Shown: positions 17,060 to 25,453, counted from the stretch's first letter. The stretch is 64,000 nucleotides of DNA from Algiphilus aromaticivorans DG1253 (GCF_000733765.1 NZ_JPOG01000001.1:3544501-3608500); one strand, 5' to 3'. Translations and numbers: made by a program. The notes: generated by a model from the letters alone, not told the origin.

Positions 17060-17512
17060 ATGAACTTCATTCAACGCTCAGTCCAGCAGTACCTGAAGTA
17101 CTGGATCGTCATCTTGCTCGGTCTGCTGGGTTTGAGCTTCCTGGCTTTGTCCGGCTATCTGGCCCTGCAGCAGGTCATGCCGGCAACGCTGGCGGCACTC
17201 ATTGTCGGGGCGGTGAGCCTGTTGAGTGCCTTGCTCGTCTATCTGCTGTTCCTGCGACAACCCGCTGAGGCGTCGCCGCCGGCGACCGAAGAGCAGTCAC
17301 AGGCGGATCTGAAGGAAAGCGCCGTCCAGCTCGCGCAGCAGTATGCAGGCCGCATTCCTGCCGAGATCGAGCGGCGGCCCGAGGCGGCAATGGCAATCGC
17401 GTTGGGGGTTGGCATTGTGCTGGGCGTCAGCCCGCGAGCACGCAGCCTGCTCGGCAGCACGCTGAAGCTCGGCGTAAAGCTCGCGGAAGAAGAGCTCAAC
17501 CGACGCAGCTGA
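17060..17512 (+). CDS. YqjE-like / holin superfamily III-type membrane protein
   Basis: A 150-residue protein with two adjacent membrane helices (about residues 14-36 and 44-66), a soluble segment of ~50 residues, then a weaker hydrophobic stretch (AMAIALGVGIVLGVSP). The pair of helices and its place after a DUF883 gene match YqjE, annotated in databases as a putative holin-X family protein. There are no phage genes around, so a role in the stress-related envelope or ribosome-membrane association is more likely than lysis. Function is not established. Confidence 0.7.
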   Translation: MNFIQRSVQQYLKYWIVILLGLLGLSFLALSGYLALQQVMPATLAALIVGAVSLLSALLVYLLFLRQPAEASPPATEEQSQADLKESAVQLAQQYAGRIPAEIERRPEAAMAIALGVGIVLGVSPRARSLLGSTLKLGVKLAEEELNRRS

Positions 17513-17562
17513 TCCCTCAGCTTCCGGCCCACGAAGGGCTCTCGGTCTCTGTGCCAAACCCA

Positions 17563-17594
17563 CGAAAAAGCCCCGGACGATGCCGGGGCTTTTT
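17563..17594. terminator. bidirectional terminator between the YqjE-like and FKBP genes
   Basis: GAAAAAGCCCCGG and CCGGGGCTTTTTC form a 13-bp stem around a six-base loop. A- and T-tracts on both sides let it terminate the convergent genes in either direction. Confidence 0.92.
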
Positions 17595-17617
17595 CAGTGT
17601 CGGTGCGGCGAAGGGGC

Positions 17618-18388
17618 TCAGTCGCCGCCGTTCTCGCTGTCCTCGCCGTCTCCGTTGTCACCTTCGTCGGCGACTTCAATGAGCTCGACCTCGAAGACAA
17701 GGGTTTCGTTCGGGCCGATGCGGTTGCCCGCGCCCTGCTCGCCGTAAGCCAGTTCGGGCGGAATCACGAGCCGTGCCTTGCCGCCTTCCTGCATCTTCTG
17801 CAGGGCCTCGGTCCAGCCGGGGATGACGTTGCCCAGCGGGAAGGTCGCCGGCTCGCCGCGCTCGTAGGAGCTGTCGAATTCGGTGCCGTCGATCAGCTCG
17901 CCCTTGTAGTGAACGGTGACCGTATCGCTTTCGGAGGGGGAAGCGCCTTCGCCCTTCTCAAGCTGCTCGAACTGCAGGCCGGATTCGGTGACCTCGACGC
18001 CATCGCGCTGGGCATTCTCTTCCTGATACGCGGCGCCCTTCTCGGCGGCCTCGGAACCCTGCTGTGCCTGCTGCTCGGCCTGCTTCTTCTGGAGGCGCTG
18101 GGCGACCTGATTCTTGATCTCCGCGCGTTCTGCCTCGTCGATGGCGAGATCCTCGCCTGCGTAGGCCTCGCGGATGCCGCGGTCCAGCGCGTCGAGATCG
18201 ACCTCGCTTTCGTCCACGGCCTGCAGCGAATTGCCGAGGTCGACGCCTACCGCATAGCTGAATCGGGCGGCGTCGCTGTCCAGCGCGGCCGGAGCCTTGC
18301 TGCTTTCATTGCCACCTTCCTGCTGGCCCTGACAGGCGATGAGCAGAACTGCTGCCGAGGCCACGGCGGTCAACTGAATCTTCCGCAT
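17618..18388 (-). CDS. FKBP-type peptidyl-prolyl isomerase lipoprotein (FkpA/Mip-like)
   Basis: A protein of 256 residues with a lipoprotein signal (VLLIAC, Cys19). The helical dimerisation domain runs from about 35 to 135 (FSYAVGVDLG, then the Gln/Glu-rich helix). The C-terminal FKBP domain spans about 140-240 and has the active-site residues VHYKGELIDGTEFDSSY, FPLGNVIPGWTEAL and IPPELAYGEQGAG. It should act as a periplasmic folding helper. The tail is strongly acidic (DEGDNGDGEDSENGGD), which is unusual. Confidence 0.93.
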   Translation of the reverse strand: MRKIQLTAVASAAVLLIACQGQQEGGNESSKAPAALDSDAARFSYAVGVDLGNSLQAVDESEVDLDALDRGIREAYAGEDLAIDEAERAEIKNQVAQRLQKKQAEQQAQQGSEAAEKGAAYQEENAQRDGVEVTESGLQFEQLEKGEGASPSESDTVTVHYKGELIDGTEFDSSYERGEPATFPLGNVIPGWTEALQKMQEGGKARLVIPPELAYGEQGAGNRIGPNETLVFEVELIEVADEGDNGDGEDSENGGD

Positions 18389-18406
18389 ATGATAATTCCC
18401 TGATTG

Positions 18407-18434
18407 ATTGTGAATTCAATGGCATTGGGGTCAA
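18407..18434 (-). promoter_or_regulatory. possible promoter of the FKBP gene
   Basis: On the minus strand TTGACC (18434-18429) and CACAAT (18412-18407) lie 16 bp apart, matching a sigma-70 promoter in 5 of 6 and 4 of 6 positions. AGGGA precedes the ATG at 18388. Confidence 0.4.
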
Positions 18435-18454
18435 TTGCCCCTTTACTCCACAGC

Positions 18455-20938
18455 CTACACCGATTGGCCGCTCGTTGCGGAGATAGCGTCGTGCCCCCGC
18501 CGCGCCACCAGTTGCAGGATGGTTTGCTGGATATCGGGGCTGAGCAGCTCCAGCGCCGAGCGCGCCAGCGGGTGGATCCGCTCGCCCACGAGGATGTGAT
18601 CGTCGACCTGCCGGGCGATGAGCCCGAGCCGAATCAGGGTATCGACATACCCGCGAAACAGGGTGCGGTCGAAGAACTCGGGCGCCATGCGACCGGTGAG
18701 TACGGCAATGCGCTCAGCCAGGCTACGGCAGTCTTCCTCGAACTGCTTGCGCGCGATGGGCGCCTCGCCGGCCTCGGCTGACAGCATCACCGCCGTCATG
18801 CAGTAGCGCTCCAGCGTCTCGCCAGTAATGCGCGACAGCATCGAGAGAATGGCCGAGGCGGAGCTGGTGACCTCCGGCCGCAACAGATCCGTACCCTCGC
18901 GCTGCAGCAGGCCCAGCGACTCCATGGTGGCCAGCGTATCGGCCAGCGCCTGCCGCCCCTGCGCGTCGGGCCAGCGAAGGAAGAACTCGGTGCGCAGGAA
19001 GGGGTAGAGCCCCTCGGTTGCATCAAGCAGCTGGGCTTCGGGGATGCGCACACGGCTGCGGAACATCGCGGCGATCAGCGAGGACAACGCGAAAAGATGC
19101 TCGATGTTGTTGCGGTAGTAGGTCAGCAGCGTGGCCTGCTTGCCCTCGGCGAGGAGGATGTCGCCCCAGGGGTGCGGGATACGCGACAGCCGCGCGATGG
19201 GCGTCGCCCAGGCCAGTACTTCACCGGCATCGCTGACCGGGATGTTCATGTCGGCACTGTAGGGCTGCGCCCGTAGCAGGCGGATGAGCAGCTCGATCTG
19301 CTCGCTGAGCTCGTTTTCGGCGGCTGCCTTCTGCGGCGCGGCCAGCAGAGCGACCGCCGTCAGCGCTACCGGATAGGCGACCACCGCGCTGTTGATGCGG
19401 CTCATGACCTCCGTCGCCAGATCGGCTACCAGCGCATTGAAGCCTTCGGGGCGGCGCGGCTGCATCGCGCTGCCGAAGCCTTCGCGCCACCCCTCCAGCT
19501 TGCGATCGGCGAACTCCTGCAGACGCACGGCCTCGCCGAAGCTGATGTAGGGCTTGCCGAAGGATTTGGTGAGCACCTTGGTGGCCTTGAGCAGGCCCTG
19601 GGCGGATTCCTTCTGCTTGGCTGTGCCGCGAAGCTCGCTGGCATAGCTGTTCGCTTCCGGGACGCGGTCGTAGCCGAGGTAGATGGGAATCACCGCTACT
19701 TTGCGCGCGCGCTGGCGCAGCGCTGACTCGGTGATCATCGCCATCAGCCCGGTCTTCGGTTGCAGCAGGCGGCCGGTTCGCGAACGCCCGCCTTCCGGGT
19801 AGAAGCTGATCGAGTAGCCGCGCGCGATGAGCATGTCGACATAGGCGCGAAACAGCGCCGTGTAGAGGGGGTCGCCCTTGAAGCTGCGCCGGATGTAGAA
19901 GGCGCCGCCGCGGCGCAGCAGTCCGCCGACCGGCCAGAAATTGAGATTCACCCCGGCAGCGATGTGCGGCGGTGCCACGCCGGCGTGATAGAGCACGTAG
20001 GAGATCAGCAGGTAGTCGAGATGGCTGCGATGCGAGGCCGTGAAGACGATCTCGTGCGTCTGCGCCAGCTGGCGAACCCGCTCCAGCCCCTGTACCTCGA
20101 TGCCCTTGAAGATTCGATGGAAGACCGGTGTCAGCAGGCGGTCGAGGAAGGAGAGCGTGGTGGTGGAATAATTCGCCGCGATCTCCTCCGCGATGCGGCG
20201 GGCGCGCTTGCGGACCTTGGCCGCGCTCTTCTGTGAAGAGGCGATTTCCTCCTCGATGGCGTGACGCACGGCCGGCAGGCGAAGCAGGCCATCGATGAGC
20301 ACGGGTCGCCGCACCAGGCTGGGTCCGAGGGTGGCCGTGCGCACGCGCAGGAAATGAATGTTGAAGACGCGCGCGAGCTTGCGCAGTGCGCGGCGTGGCT
20401 GTGTCGTGCCACTCATGAAGCCGCGCAGCGATACCGGCTCCGAGAAATGCGCCAGCAGGTTGCGGCCGTTGAAGATGGCGATGAAGAGCTTGTGCAGGCG
20501 GCCCGCGCCGAAGCTGTCGGCGAAAAGGATTCGGAACAGCGAGGTTTCCTTCTCCGGCTGCCTTCCCCAGAACAGTGACACCGGTACCAGCTGCACGTCG
20601 TAGTTGTCGCGCTGCTCGGCTTCCGCGAAGAGGCGCTCCATGCTGTCGACGTCGCGGTTCGGGGCCAGCAGCGCCGGCAGGTAGATAAAGGTGGCGCGCC
20701 CCGGTTCAGGCAGGCTATGGCCGATGCGTTGCGGTACGGGTAGGCCCTGGGCGCGGCAGATGCGTTGCAGTGCGAAGAGGTCCAGCCAGCTGCGCTGCGG
20801 CAGCACGTAGCAGACCGGTTGTTCACCAGAGAGCTTCAGCGCTCCGGGCAGGCCGTCCGGCGTGCTGCGATGACGCAGCCAGGCCATCAGCGGCCGGCTC
20901 ATAAGCCAGCACAGCCAGAAAAGCGCGGATTGCAGCAT
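18455..20938 (-). CDS. plsB: glycerol-3-phosphate 1-O-acyltransferase
   Basis: A protein of 827 residues, matching PlsB (~807 in E. coli). It acylates sn-glycerol 3-phosphate with acyl-CoA or acyl-ACP in the first step of phospholipid synthesis, at the inner membrane. The acyltransferase block I is HRSHLDYLL, with the catalytic His/Asp. Block II is GGAFYIRRSFKGD, block III FYPEGGRSRTGR, and block IV VIPIYLGYDRVPE. The start at 20938 is supported by the N-terminal hydrophobic segment (MLQSALFWLCWLMS). Confidence 0.95.
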   Translation of the reverse strand: MLQSALFWLCWLMSRPLMAWLRHRSTPDGLPGALKLSGEQPVCYVLPQRSWLDLFALQRICRAQGLPVPQRIGHSLPEPGRATFIYLPALLAPNRDVDSMERLFAEAEQRDNYDVQLVPVSLFWGRQPEKETSLFRILFADSFGAGRLHKLFIAIFNGRNLLAHFSEPVSLRGFMSGTTQPRRALRKLARVFNIHFLRVRTATLGPSLVRRPVLIDGLLRLPAVRHAIEEEIASSQKSAAKVRKRARRIAEEIAANYSTTTLSFLDRLLTPVFHRIFKGIEVQGLERVRQLAQTHEIVFTASHRSHLDYLLISYVLYHAGVAPPHIAAGVNLNFWPVGGLLRRGGAFYIRRSFKGDPLYTALFRAYVDMLIARGYSISFYPEGGRSRTGRLLQPKTGLMAMITESALRQRARKVAVIPIYLGYDRVPEANSYASELRGTAKQKESAQGLLKATKVLTKSFGKPYISFGEAVRLQEFADRKLEGWREGFGSAMQPRRPEGFNALVADLATEVMSRINSAVVAYPVALTAVALLAAPQKAAAENELSEQIELLIRLLRAQPYSADMNIPVSDAGEVLAWATPIARLSRIPHPWGDILLAEGKQATLLTYYRNNIEHLFALSSLIAAMFRSRVRIPEAQLLDATEGLYPFLRTEFFLRWPDAQGRQALADTLATMESLGLLQREGTDLLRPEVTSSASAILSMLSRITGETLERYCMTAVMLSAEAGEAPIARKQFEEDCRSLAERIAVLTGRMAPEFFDRTLFRGYVDTLIRLGLIARQVDDHILVGERIHPLARSALELLSPDIQQTILQLVARRGHDAISATSGQSV

Positions 20939-21020
20939 GGCTCCCCCTCTCCCTCGGTTGGCGAAGGCCGCGAACGCGTGGCGACGTTATGCTGCCGCAA
21001 CCTTCCTACAGGCGCGCATC

Positions 21021-21533
21021 ATGCAGCAGGCGGGCAGTACAGGAGAAATACCGGCGATCGACGCCGAACGTATCGCGGCGGCGCGACGCTTCGCCCGTCG
21101 CACGGCCTGGGTGCTCGATTCCAGCATCCGCCTGCCCGTAGTCGGTTACCGCATCGGTTTGCAGCCGATCATCTCGCTGGTGCCCGTTGTGGGCGACGTC
21201 GCCGGCTTCTTACTGACGTTGCTGATCATCGGCCAGGCTTGGCGGCTGCGCGCGCCGCCGGGGCTGCTTGCGCGCATGGCGGGCTATGCCGTGCTTGATC
21301 TTTTCGTCGGCTTGCTGCCCGTGGGCGGCGACATCGTGGACTTCGCGCTGCGCGCCAATAGTCGCAACTGTGCGCTGCTGGAGGGCTATCTGGACGAGTT
21401 GGAGGGGCAGCCGCCGCGTCCGGGGTGGCAGCGCTGGCTTGTGCTCGGTGCGCTGGTGGCGGGGCTGCTCGCTGCGTTGTGGTTGGCGTGGGTCGTTGGT
21501 AGCGCGTTGGTGGGGGCGCTTTTTGGTGCCTGA
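21021..21533 (+). CDS. DUF4112 membrane protein
   Basis: A protein of 170 residues from the ATG at 21021. It has the DUF4112 pattern: LDSSIRLPVVGYRIGLQPII, followed by LVPVVGDVAG and, in the repeat half, LDLFVGLLPVGGDIVDF, with intervening membrane helices and a C-terminal helix (LGALVAGLLAALWLAW). Function is unknown. A longer reading from 20937 would overlap the divergent plsB start, so I prefer 21021, although its ribosome site is weak. Confidence 0.78.
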   Translation: MQQAGSTGEIPAIDAERIAAARRFARRTAWVLDSSIRLPVVGYRIGLQPIISLVPVVGDVAGFLLTLLIIGQAWRLRAPPGLLARMAGYAVLDLFVGLLPVGGDIVDFALRANSRNCALLEGYLDELEGQPPRPGWQRWLVLGALVAGLLAALWLAWVVGSALVGALFGA

Positions 21534-21660
21534 GGTGGGGCGACAAAACGGCCTCTTAAGGCGATATAAGCCATGACAGGAAACATCATTGGCCCCGTTC
21601 TGCTTGCGGGTTCCGCGCTCGAAACGGGTTCGCTACCGTAGGACGGGTGCGGGAGGCGCG

Positions 21661-21688
21661 GGTTACTTTGGTTCCGGCCAAAGTAACC
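21661..21688. repeat. isolated 11-bp stem hairpin
   Basis: GGTTACTTTGG and CCAAAGTAACC form a perfect stem with a 6-nt loop. It is not followed by a T-tract. Similar GGTTACTTT palindromes are common intergenic repeats in proteobacteria, but I see only one copy here. Confidence 0.6.
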
Positions 21689-21857
21689 AAAGCCATGGGC
21701 GAGTCCGACCGAATGCCCGGTGGGCATTCGCAGCGGACGAGCGCCCGGACATGGAGGTCCGGGCTGGGTCACTTAGCGAGGCAGGAGCCGAGCTTAGTGA
21801 CAGCGGCGGTTCGGGCAGTAACGCTTGTGCCGGATAGCTCCTGTGCTTCGAAGCGCA

Positions 21858-22020
21858 AAGATCGCCGCAGTCACTAGGCTCGGTCATCCGGACCTCGCCA
21901 AGTGACCCGGCCGGAGCCATCCTTGACCCCGGCGTGATGCGCGCTGCGACTCGCCACTGGCAAGTCGGTCGCGCATCACCCCTCAAAGGGCACGTTCTAA
22001 ACGGCTCGTCGCTTCGCGAC
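21858..22020. repeat. intergenic repeat element, copy A
   Basis: This ~160-bp element shares three blocks, in the same order and orientation, with copy B. First is a 40-bp stretch with one mismatch (21858-21897). Second is a 46-bp hairpin at 21934-21979 (GTGATGCGCG pairing with CGCGCATCAC) followed by CCCTCAAAGGGCAC. Third is a small GTCGC-TTC-GCGAC hairpin at 22008-22020. Between blocks the sequence differs, but base pairing is kept. It lies downstream of the sulfatase-like gene. Confidence 0.8.
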
Positions 22021-22082
22021 ATCGCCGAGTCTCGGTCAGAACCCTCTATGCAATCTTCGGTTCGAGTTCGTCGCGTGCTCAG

Positions 22083-23810
22083 CTACTCTTCCAACTCGAT
22101 CTCGGGGTTGAACAGCCGCATGAAGCCGGCGAAGCCGAGGCGGCCGCCCTCGACGTAGTCGAAATCCGTGGCGATGGCCAGCGCCGGGTTGCGCAGGCCG
22201 GCAAGCATGCGCTTGAAGACGAGGCTGTCCACGCGTACGTGGATGTCGGCGTCGGCGCTCACGCCCTCGGCCAGTTCGGAGACACCGCGGCGTACCGTCA
22301 AGGTGCGCGCCGTGTCGAGATCGGGGAACTCGAAAGCTACCGACTGCTCGACCTCCCAGGCCGCCGGGCCGTCCAGTGCCACGGCCATGCCGTCGAAGAA
22401 GATCGACAGCGGCATGGCGCGCAGCATCTCGTCGCGCGGCGTCAGTACGCGTTCGGGCACGGTTACCGTGCCTTCCAGCTCGGCGGCCGTGGTCAGGTAG
22501 TAGTGGCGAGCGCCGGGGTTGTGCTCGCTGGCCGCCAGCGCGCGCAGCGCGTCGATGCGCAGCTTCCGGGCCCGCTCGTGGTCGGGTCGCAGGCGCAGAA
22601 AATGGTCGCTCAGCTCCAGCAACCACTGGTGCTCGCTGTCCGCGGCGGCTTGTTCCAGCGCCTCCAGCAGCGCTCCTTCGCCGCCGGCGAGCGCCGCCAT
22701 GCGCTGCGCGCGTTCGCCGGGGGCGGTAGGTTGCAGCTGCGAGGGGTTGCCGTCGTACCAGCCGAGCTCGCCCTGGAAGACGGCGCGCGCCGACCAGCTT
22801 GGTTTGCCGTAGAAAGTCTGTAGATAGGGGGATTCGGCCAGATGCGGCGGTAGCGTGAGGCGTTCGGCGATCTCGTCGGGCGTGGCGCCGGCGTTCATCA
22901 GGCGGATGGTCTGGTCGTAGACGTAGCGGATGCCGTCGCGGTATTCGGTGAGCCGCTGGTCGACTTCCTCGGCGCCGGAGATGGGGCGACCGTGGCTGGG
23001 CACCAGATGCTCGGCGCCCAGCGCGCGCATGCGGTCGAGGCTGTCCGCCCACTGCTTGGGGTCGCGGTAGCTCGTGCCGCGGATGGTGTAGAGATTCGGG
23101 AAGGCCTTGTAGAAGTTGTCGGCGGGCAGCAGCACGCGCTTGTCGGGCAGCCAGACGAAGATCTGGTCCTCTGTCTCGCCCGGGGCATGCTCCATCACCA
23201 GCTTGACGCCGGCGACCTCGACCTCCAGGCGGTGGTCGAAGGTCTGCGTCGGGCGCAGCACCTGCAGCGTGCTGTCCTCGCCGACGGCGACGAAGGCACC
23301 GAGACCAACATTGGTGCGCTGCTCGTCGGGTAGCGGGTTGCCGTACATGCGCATCGAGCGGTGCGTGATGATCGGCTGCAGTACGCCGGAGATCTTGTCG
23401 GCGGCGGCGATCAGCGAGTCGTGCGCGAAGATCTCCAGATCCCGATCGTCCGGGTCGACGAAGGCCGCGCCGCCATGGATGTGGTCCGGGTGCGAGTGCG
23501 TGTAGACCAGGGCCTTGACCGGCTTGTCGGTGATGGCGCGGAAGCGCTCGGCGATGCGCTCGGCGGCTTCCAGGGATTCCATGACGTCGACGACGATGGC
23601 CGCGTCCTCGCCCTCGATGAGGATGGAGTTGGCGATGCCGAAGCCGATGGCCACATACACGCCCTCGGTGACCTCGACCACGTCCTCGCGGAATTCCTCG
23701 CCGTGCTCCGTCAGCGCCTCCGGTGTGGGCGTCGGCGGTGGTTCGGGCGGTTCGCCGCCGCAGGCGGCCGCCAGCAGGGCAGCTATCAGGACGGTCGTGA
23801 ATTGGCGCAT
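22083..23810 (-). CDS. alkylsulfatase-like metallo-beta-lactamase-fold lipoprotein (SdsA1/BDS1 type)
   Basis: A protein of 575 residues with a lipoprotein signal (LLAAAC, Cys17). The metallo-beta-lactamase domain carries the two-zinc motif THSHPDHIHGG, then EHAPGETEDQIFVWLPD and LLPADNFYKAFPNLYTIRGT, which are hallmarks of linear alkyl-sulfatases. Next come the helical dimerisation domain and a C-terminal SCP2-like hydrophobic domain. It probably cleaves sulfate from alkyl sulfates, outside the cytoplasm. I chose the ATG at 23810 because GGGGGGAG sits 7 nt before it. Direct repeats flank the gene on both sides. Confidence 0.88.
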   Translation of the reverse strand: MRQFTTVLIAALLAAACGGEPPEPPPTPTPEALTEHGEEFREDVVEVTEGVYVAIGFGIANSILIEGEDAAIVVDVMESLEAAERIAERFRAITDKPVKALVYTHSHPDHIHGGAAFVDPDDRDLEIFAHDSLIAAADKISGVLQPIITHRSMRMYGNPLPDEQRTNVGLGAFVAVGEDSTLQVLRPTQTFDHRLEVEVAGVKLVMEHAPGETEDQIFVWLPDKRVLLPADNFYKAFPNLYTIRGTSYRDPKQWADSLDRMRALGAEHLVPSHGRPISGAEEVDQRLTEYRDGIRYVYDQTIRLMNAGATPDEIAERLTLPPHLAESPYLQTFYGKPSWSARAVFQGELGWYDGNPSQLQPTAPGERAQRMAALAGGEGALLEALEQAAADSEHQWLLELSDHFLRLRPDHERARKLRIDALRALAASEHNPGARHYYLTTAAELEGTVTVPERVLTPRDEMLRAMPLSIFFDGMAVALDGPAAWEVEQSVAFEFPDLDTARTLTVRRGVSELAEGVSADADIHVRVDSLVFKRMLAGLRNPALAIATDFDYVEGGRLGFAGFMRLFNPEIELEE

Positions 23811-24037
23811 GTGTGGTCTCCCCCCAGGGTTTCTTATGGTCCTTTTCTGATCAGCATACGGCGAGTTCGTAGGAAGTGCCGGTGCCCCGGTTCCGCGCCT
23901 TGTTACCTCTGCGCTTTCGGGCGTGCCCATTGCGACGGCGCTGGGAGCGCCCGGACAGGAGGGTTCGTGCTGGGGCGTGGTTATAGCGAAGAGGTAGAGC
24001 CATGGATGGTGGGCAACCGCATCCCATGCGTCGCGCC

Positions 24038-24262
24038 AAGATCGCCGCCGTCACTAGGCTCGGTCATCCGGACCTCGTCGCAGATGTGCCGGTCGGGTTC
24101 CCGCTCGCGCGGGGCCCCTCCTCCTCGGCCCCTGCTCCAAGTGACCCGGGCTGGGCCTTCCTTTGGCCCAGCCGTAATTCGCGCTGCGACTTGCCACCGG
24201 CAAGTCGCAGCGCGAATTACCCCTCAAAGGGCACAGGTCGTTCTGACTCGTCGCTTCGCGAC
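24038..24262. repeat. intergenic repeat element, copy B
   Basis: A ~225-bp copy. The first block (24038-24077) matches copy A with one mismatch. About 60 bp are then inserted, followed by the shared CCAAGTGACCCGG (24137-24149) and a 9-bp hairpin GGCTGGGCC/GGCCCAGCC ending at 24173. The core hairpin at 24174-24220 is a perfect 22-bp stem with a 3-nt loop. It is followed, as in A, by CCCTCAAAGGGCAC and the GTCGC-TTC-GCGAC hairpin. Confidence 0.82.
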
Positions 24263-24353
24263 TTCGCTGAAGCCAACTGCGCCAATCTGCGCTTCCAGGC
24301 GTTCCCGTATCTGGGGCGCACCAAGGCGTAAGGTCTCGCCCGGCTGGACATGC

Positions 24354-24382
24354 TTGACAGCAGCCGCGCATCGGCGTCGAAT
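24354..24382 (+). promoter_or_regulatory. original lexA-cassette promoter, now cut off by the insertion sequence
   Basis: TTGACA (24354-24359) is a perfect -35 box. With 17-bp spacing the -10 is TCGAAT (24377-24382). The left half of a LexA operator, TACTG, begins at 24382. The lexA start codon would have been about 30 bp further on before the insertion; now it is 1.1 kb away. Confidence 0.65.
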
Positions 24383-24396
24383 ACTGTTCATACATA
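24382..24396 (+). promoter_or_regulatory. left fragment of the interrupted LexA operator
   Basis: TACTG (24382-24386) plus TTCATACATA is the first 15 bp of an SOS box. The remaining CAG half now lies at 25465-25467, on the far side of the IS. Joined without the IS they read TACTG-N10-CAGCA, against the E. coli consensus TACTG-N10-CAGTA. Confidence 0.7.
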
Positions 24397-24397
24397 A

Positions 24398-24418
24398 GGG
24401 GTATCCACTTAGCTCCAC
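24398..24418. repeat. IS left terminal inverted repeat
   Basis: It begins GGGGTATCCAC and pairs with the right repeat at 25433-25453 in 20 of 21 positions. Confidence 0.9.
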
Positions 24419-25387
24419 CTACGCTTGAGCTGTTTTCGACTGAGTCGAAACGACGCTTTCATAGGTCAATGGAGCGGTTTCCAGCGCTTGCTGCATCAAG
24501 CGATAGAAGAGCATTCCTCGTGAACCTGACTTTCGGCGATTGAACCGAAAGGCGAATTCGTCGAGGTAGGCGTCAAGGTGGCGAGGTTGCACAGCGCCAT
24601 GATGAGTTCCCATCAACCAGCGCTGGAGCAGTGCCGCCACGCGGTGAACGCCGGCGAGCGAGACGTGCGCTGGCACATCAGCGCCGAGCATCACAGACCG
24701 ACGATGGTCATAACCAAGACTGGCAAGTGACCGGTAGGCGGCAGACCCGTCGGTCTTGACGATCGAGCCAGGCGCTACGGCGCCTTTGATGAACGGCTCA
24801 ACGTGCTCGGCAGAGTCTCTCTCCAGCCTTTGTAGCCGAATGCGACCAAAGCCTTTCGGCTCGATGATCTCCACCGCTACGGCAACGAATGCATGGCCGG
24901 TCCGGCTCTTTTTGCCTTTAATTGAACGACCTACCGTTCGGTCCGTGATTGCCACGTAGGTCTCATCGACCTCGACCGTTCCCTGAAGCTTGTCACGGCC
25001 ACTACGCACCATGGCGCGTCGGAATCGATGCAGCATCGTCCATGCGGTCTGATAACTGCCTAGACCCAGCACGCGCTGCAGCCCCAAGGCGCTGACGCCT
25101 TGCTTCTGATTCGTGATGTACCACGCAGCTGCCAACCAGACCTGTAGTGGCGTGCGCGTTTTCTCGAAGATCGTGCCGGCCGTGACGGTGCATTGATAGC
25201 GGCAAGCCCTGCACACGAGCCGAGACCGGCTGACGCGATAGGGCTCGGCATGCTCCTGACAGCTCGGGCAGACGAAGCCCTCTGGCCAGCGGACCTTCTC
25301 CAGGTACTCGATACAGGCCTGCTCTGTCGCGAACCACGCATGGAATTCGCGCCAGTTGCCGGGATAGTCCTTGCTTGCTTCGGGCAT
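24419..25387 (-). CDS. IS1595-family transposase
   Basis: A protein of 322 residues. The N-terminal zinc ribbon has C40, C43, C59 and C62. The catalytic core carries D141 (VEVDETYV), D213 (VKTDGSAAY) and the final acidic/His region with H248 and the signature RWLMGTHHGAV...LDEFAFRFNRR. The reading frame is intact, so the element may still be active. The stop codon lies directly beside the left terminal repeat. Confidence 0.93.
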   Translation of the reverse strand: MPEASKDYPGNWREFHAWFATEQACIEYLEKVRWPEGFVCPSCQEHAEPYRVSRSRLVCRACRYQCTVTAGTIFEKTRTPLQVWLAAAWYITNQKQGVSALGLQRVLGLGSYQTAWTMLHRFRRAMVRSGRDKLQGTVEVDETYVAITDRTVGRSIKGKKSRTGHAFVAVAVEIIEPKGFGRIRLQRLERDSAEHVEPFIKGAVAPGSIVKTDGSAAYRSLASLGYDHRRSVMLGADVPAHVSLAGVHRVAALLQRWLMGTHHGAVQPRHLDAYLDEFAFRFNRRKSGSRGMLFYRLMQQALETAPLTYESVVSTQSKTAQA

Positions 25388-25403
25388 TTGTGTACAGTAC
25401 CAC

Positions 25404-25423
25404 TACTGGGGTTATGTACAGTG
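25404..25423. promoter_or_regulatory. LexA-box-like sequence inside the IS right end
   Basis: TACTG (25404-25408), ten bases, then CAGTG (25419-25423) match the E. coli SOS consensus TACTG-N10-CAGTA at 9 of 10 core positions. It lies 16 bp upstream of the transposase start and 55 bp upstream of lexA. The central ten bases are less AT-rich than in strong boxes. Confidence 0.5.
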
Positions 25424-25432
25424 CTCGAAATT

Positions 25433-25453
25433 GTGGAGCTAAGCGGATACCCC
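25433..25453. repeat. IS right terminal inverted repeat
   Basis: It ends GGATACCCC and is the mirror of the left repeat with one mismatch. Confidence 0.9.

Larger units (their letters stand above)
21534..22082. other. 550-bp intergenic region with hairpins and repeat copy A
   Basis: No gene is supported here. It holds a perfect 11-bp hairpin at 21661-21688 (GGTTACTTTGG and CCAAAGTAACC around TTCCGG), and then a repeat element at 21858-22020 shared with the region at 24038-24262. Confidence 0.6.
23811..24395. other. 585-bp intergenic region with repeat copy B and the displaced lexA promoter
   Basis: No gene is supported. It contains repeat copy B (24038-24262), and near its right end a TTGACA -35 box and half of a LexA operator that now abut the insertion sequence. 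Confidence 0.6.

Noticed and set aside
17060-17512. Holin-like protein as a sign of prophage
   Set aside because: No lysin, capsid, integrase or attachment site nearby; pairing with a DUF883 gene matches the cellular yqjDE arrangement.
22036-23052. Alternative minus-strand frame within the sulfatase-like gene
   Set aside because: Same strand but wrong frame; the product is Arg/Ala low complexity, whereas the annotated frame carries the zinc motifs.
21858-24262. Flanking repeats as ends of a composite transposon around the sulfatase-like gene
   Set aside because: The copies contain no transposase, differ in internal length and show no target duplication; they look like intergenic repeats.
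24240-24395. Short open frames around the repeat copy B
   Set aside because: They are low-complexity translations of the palindromic repeat with no ribosome site.
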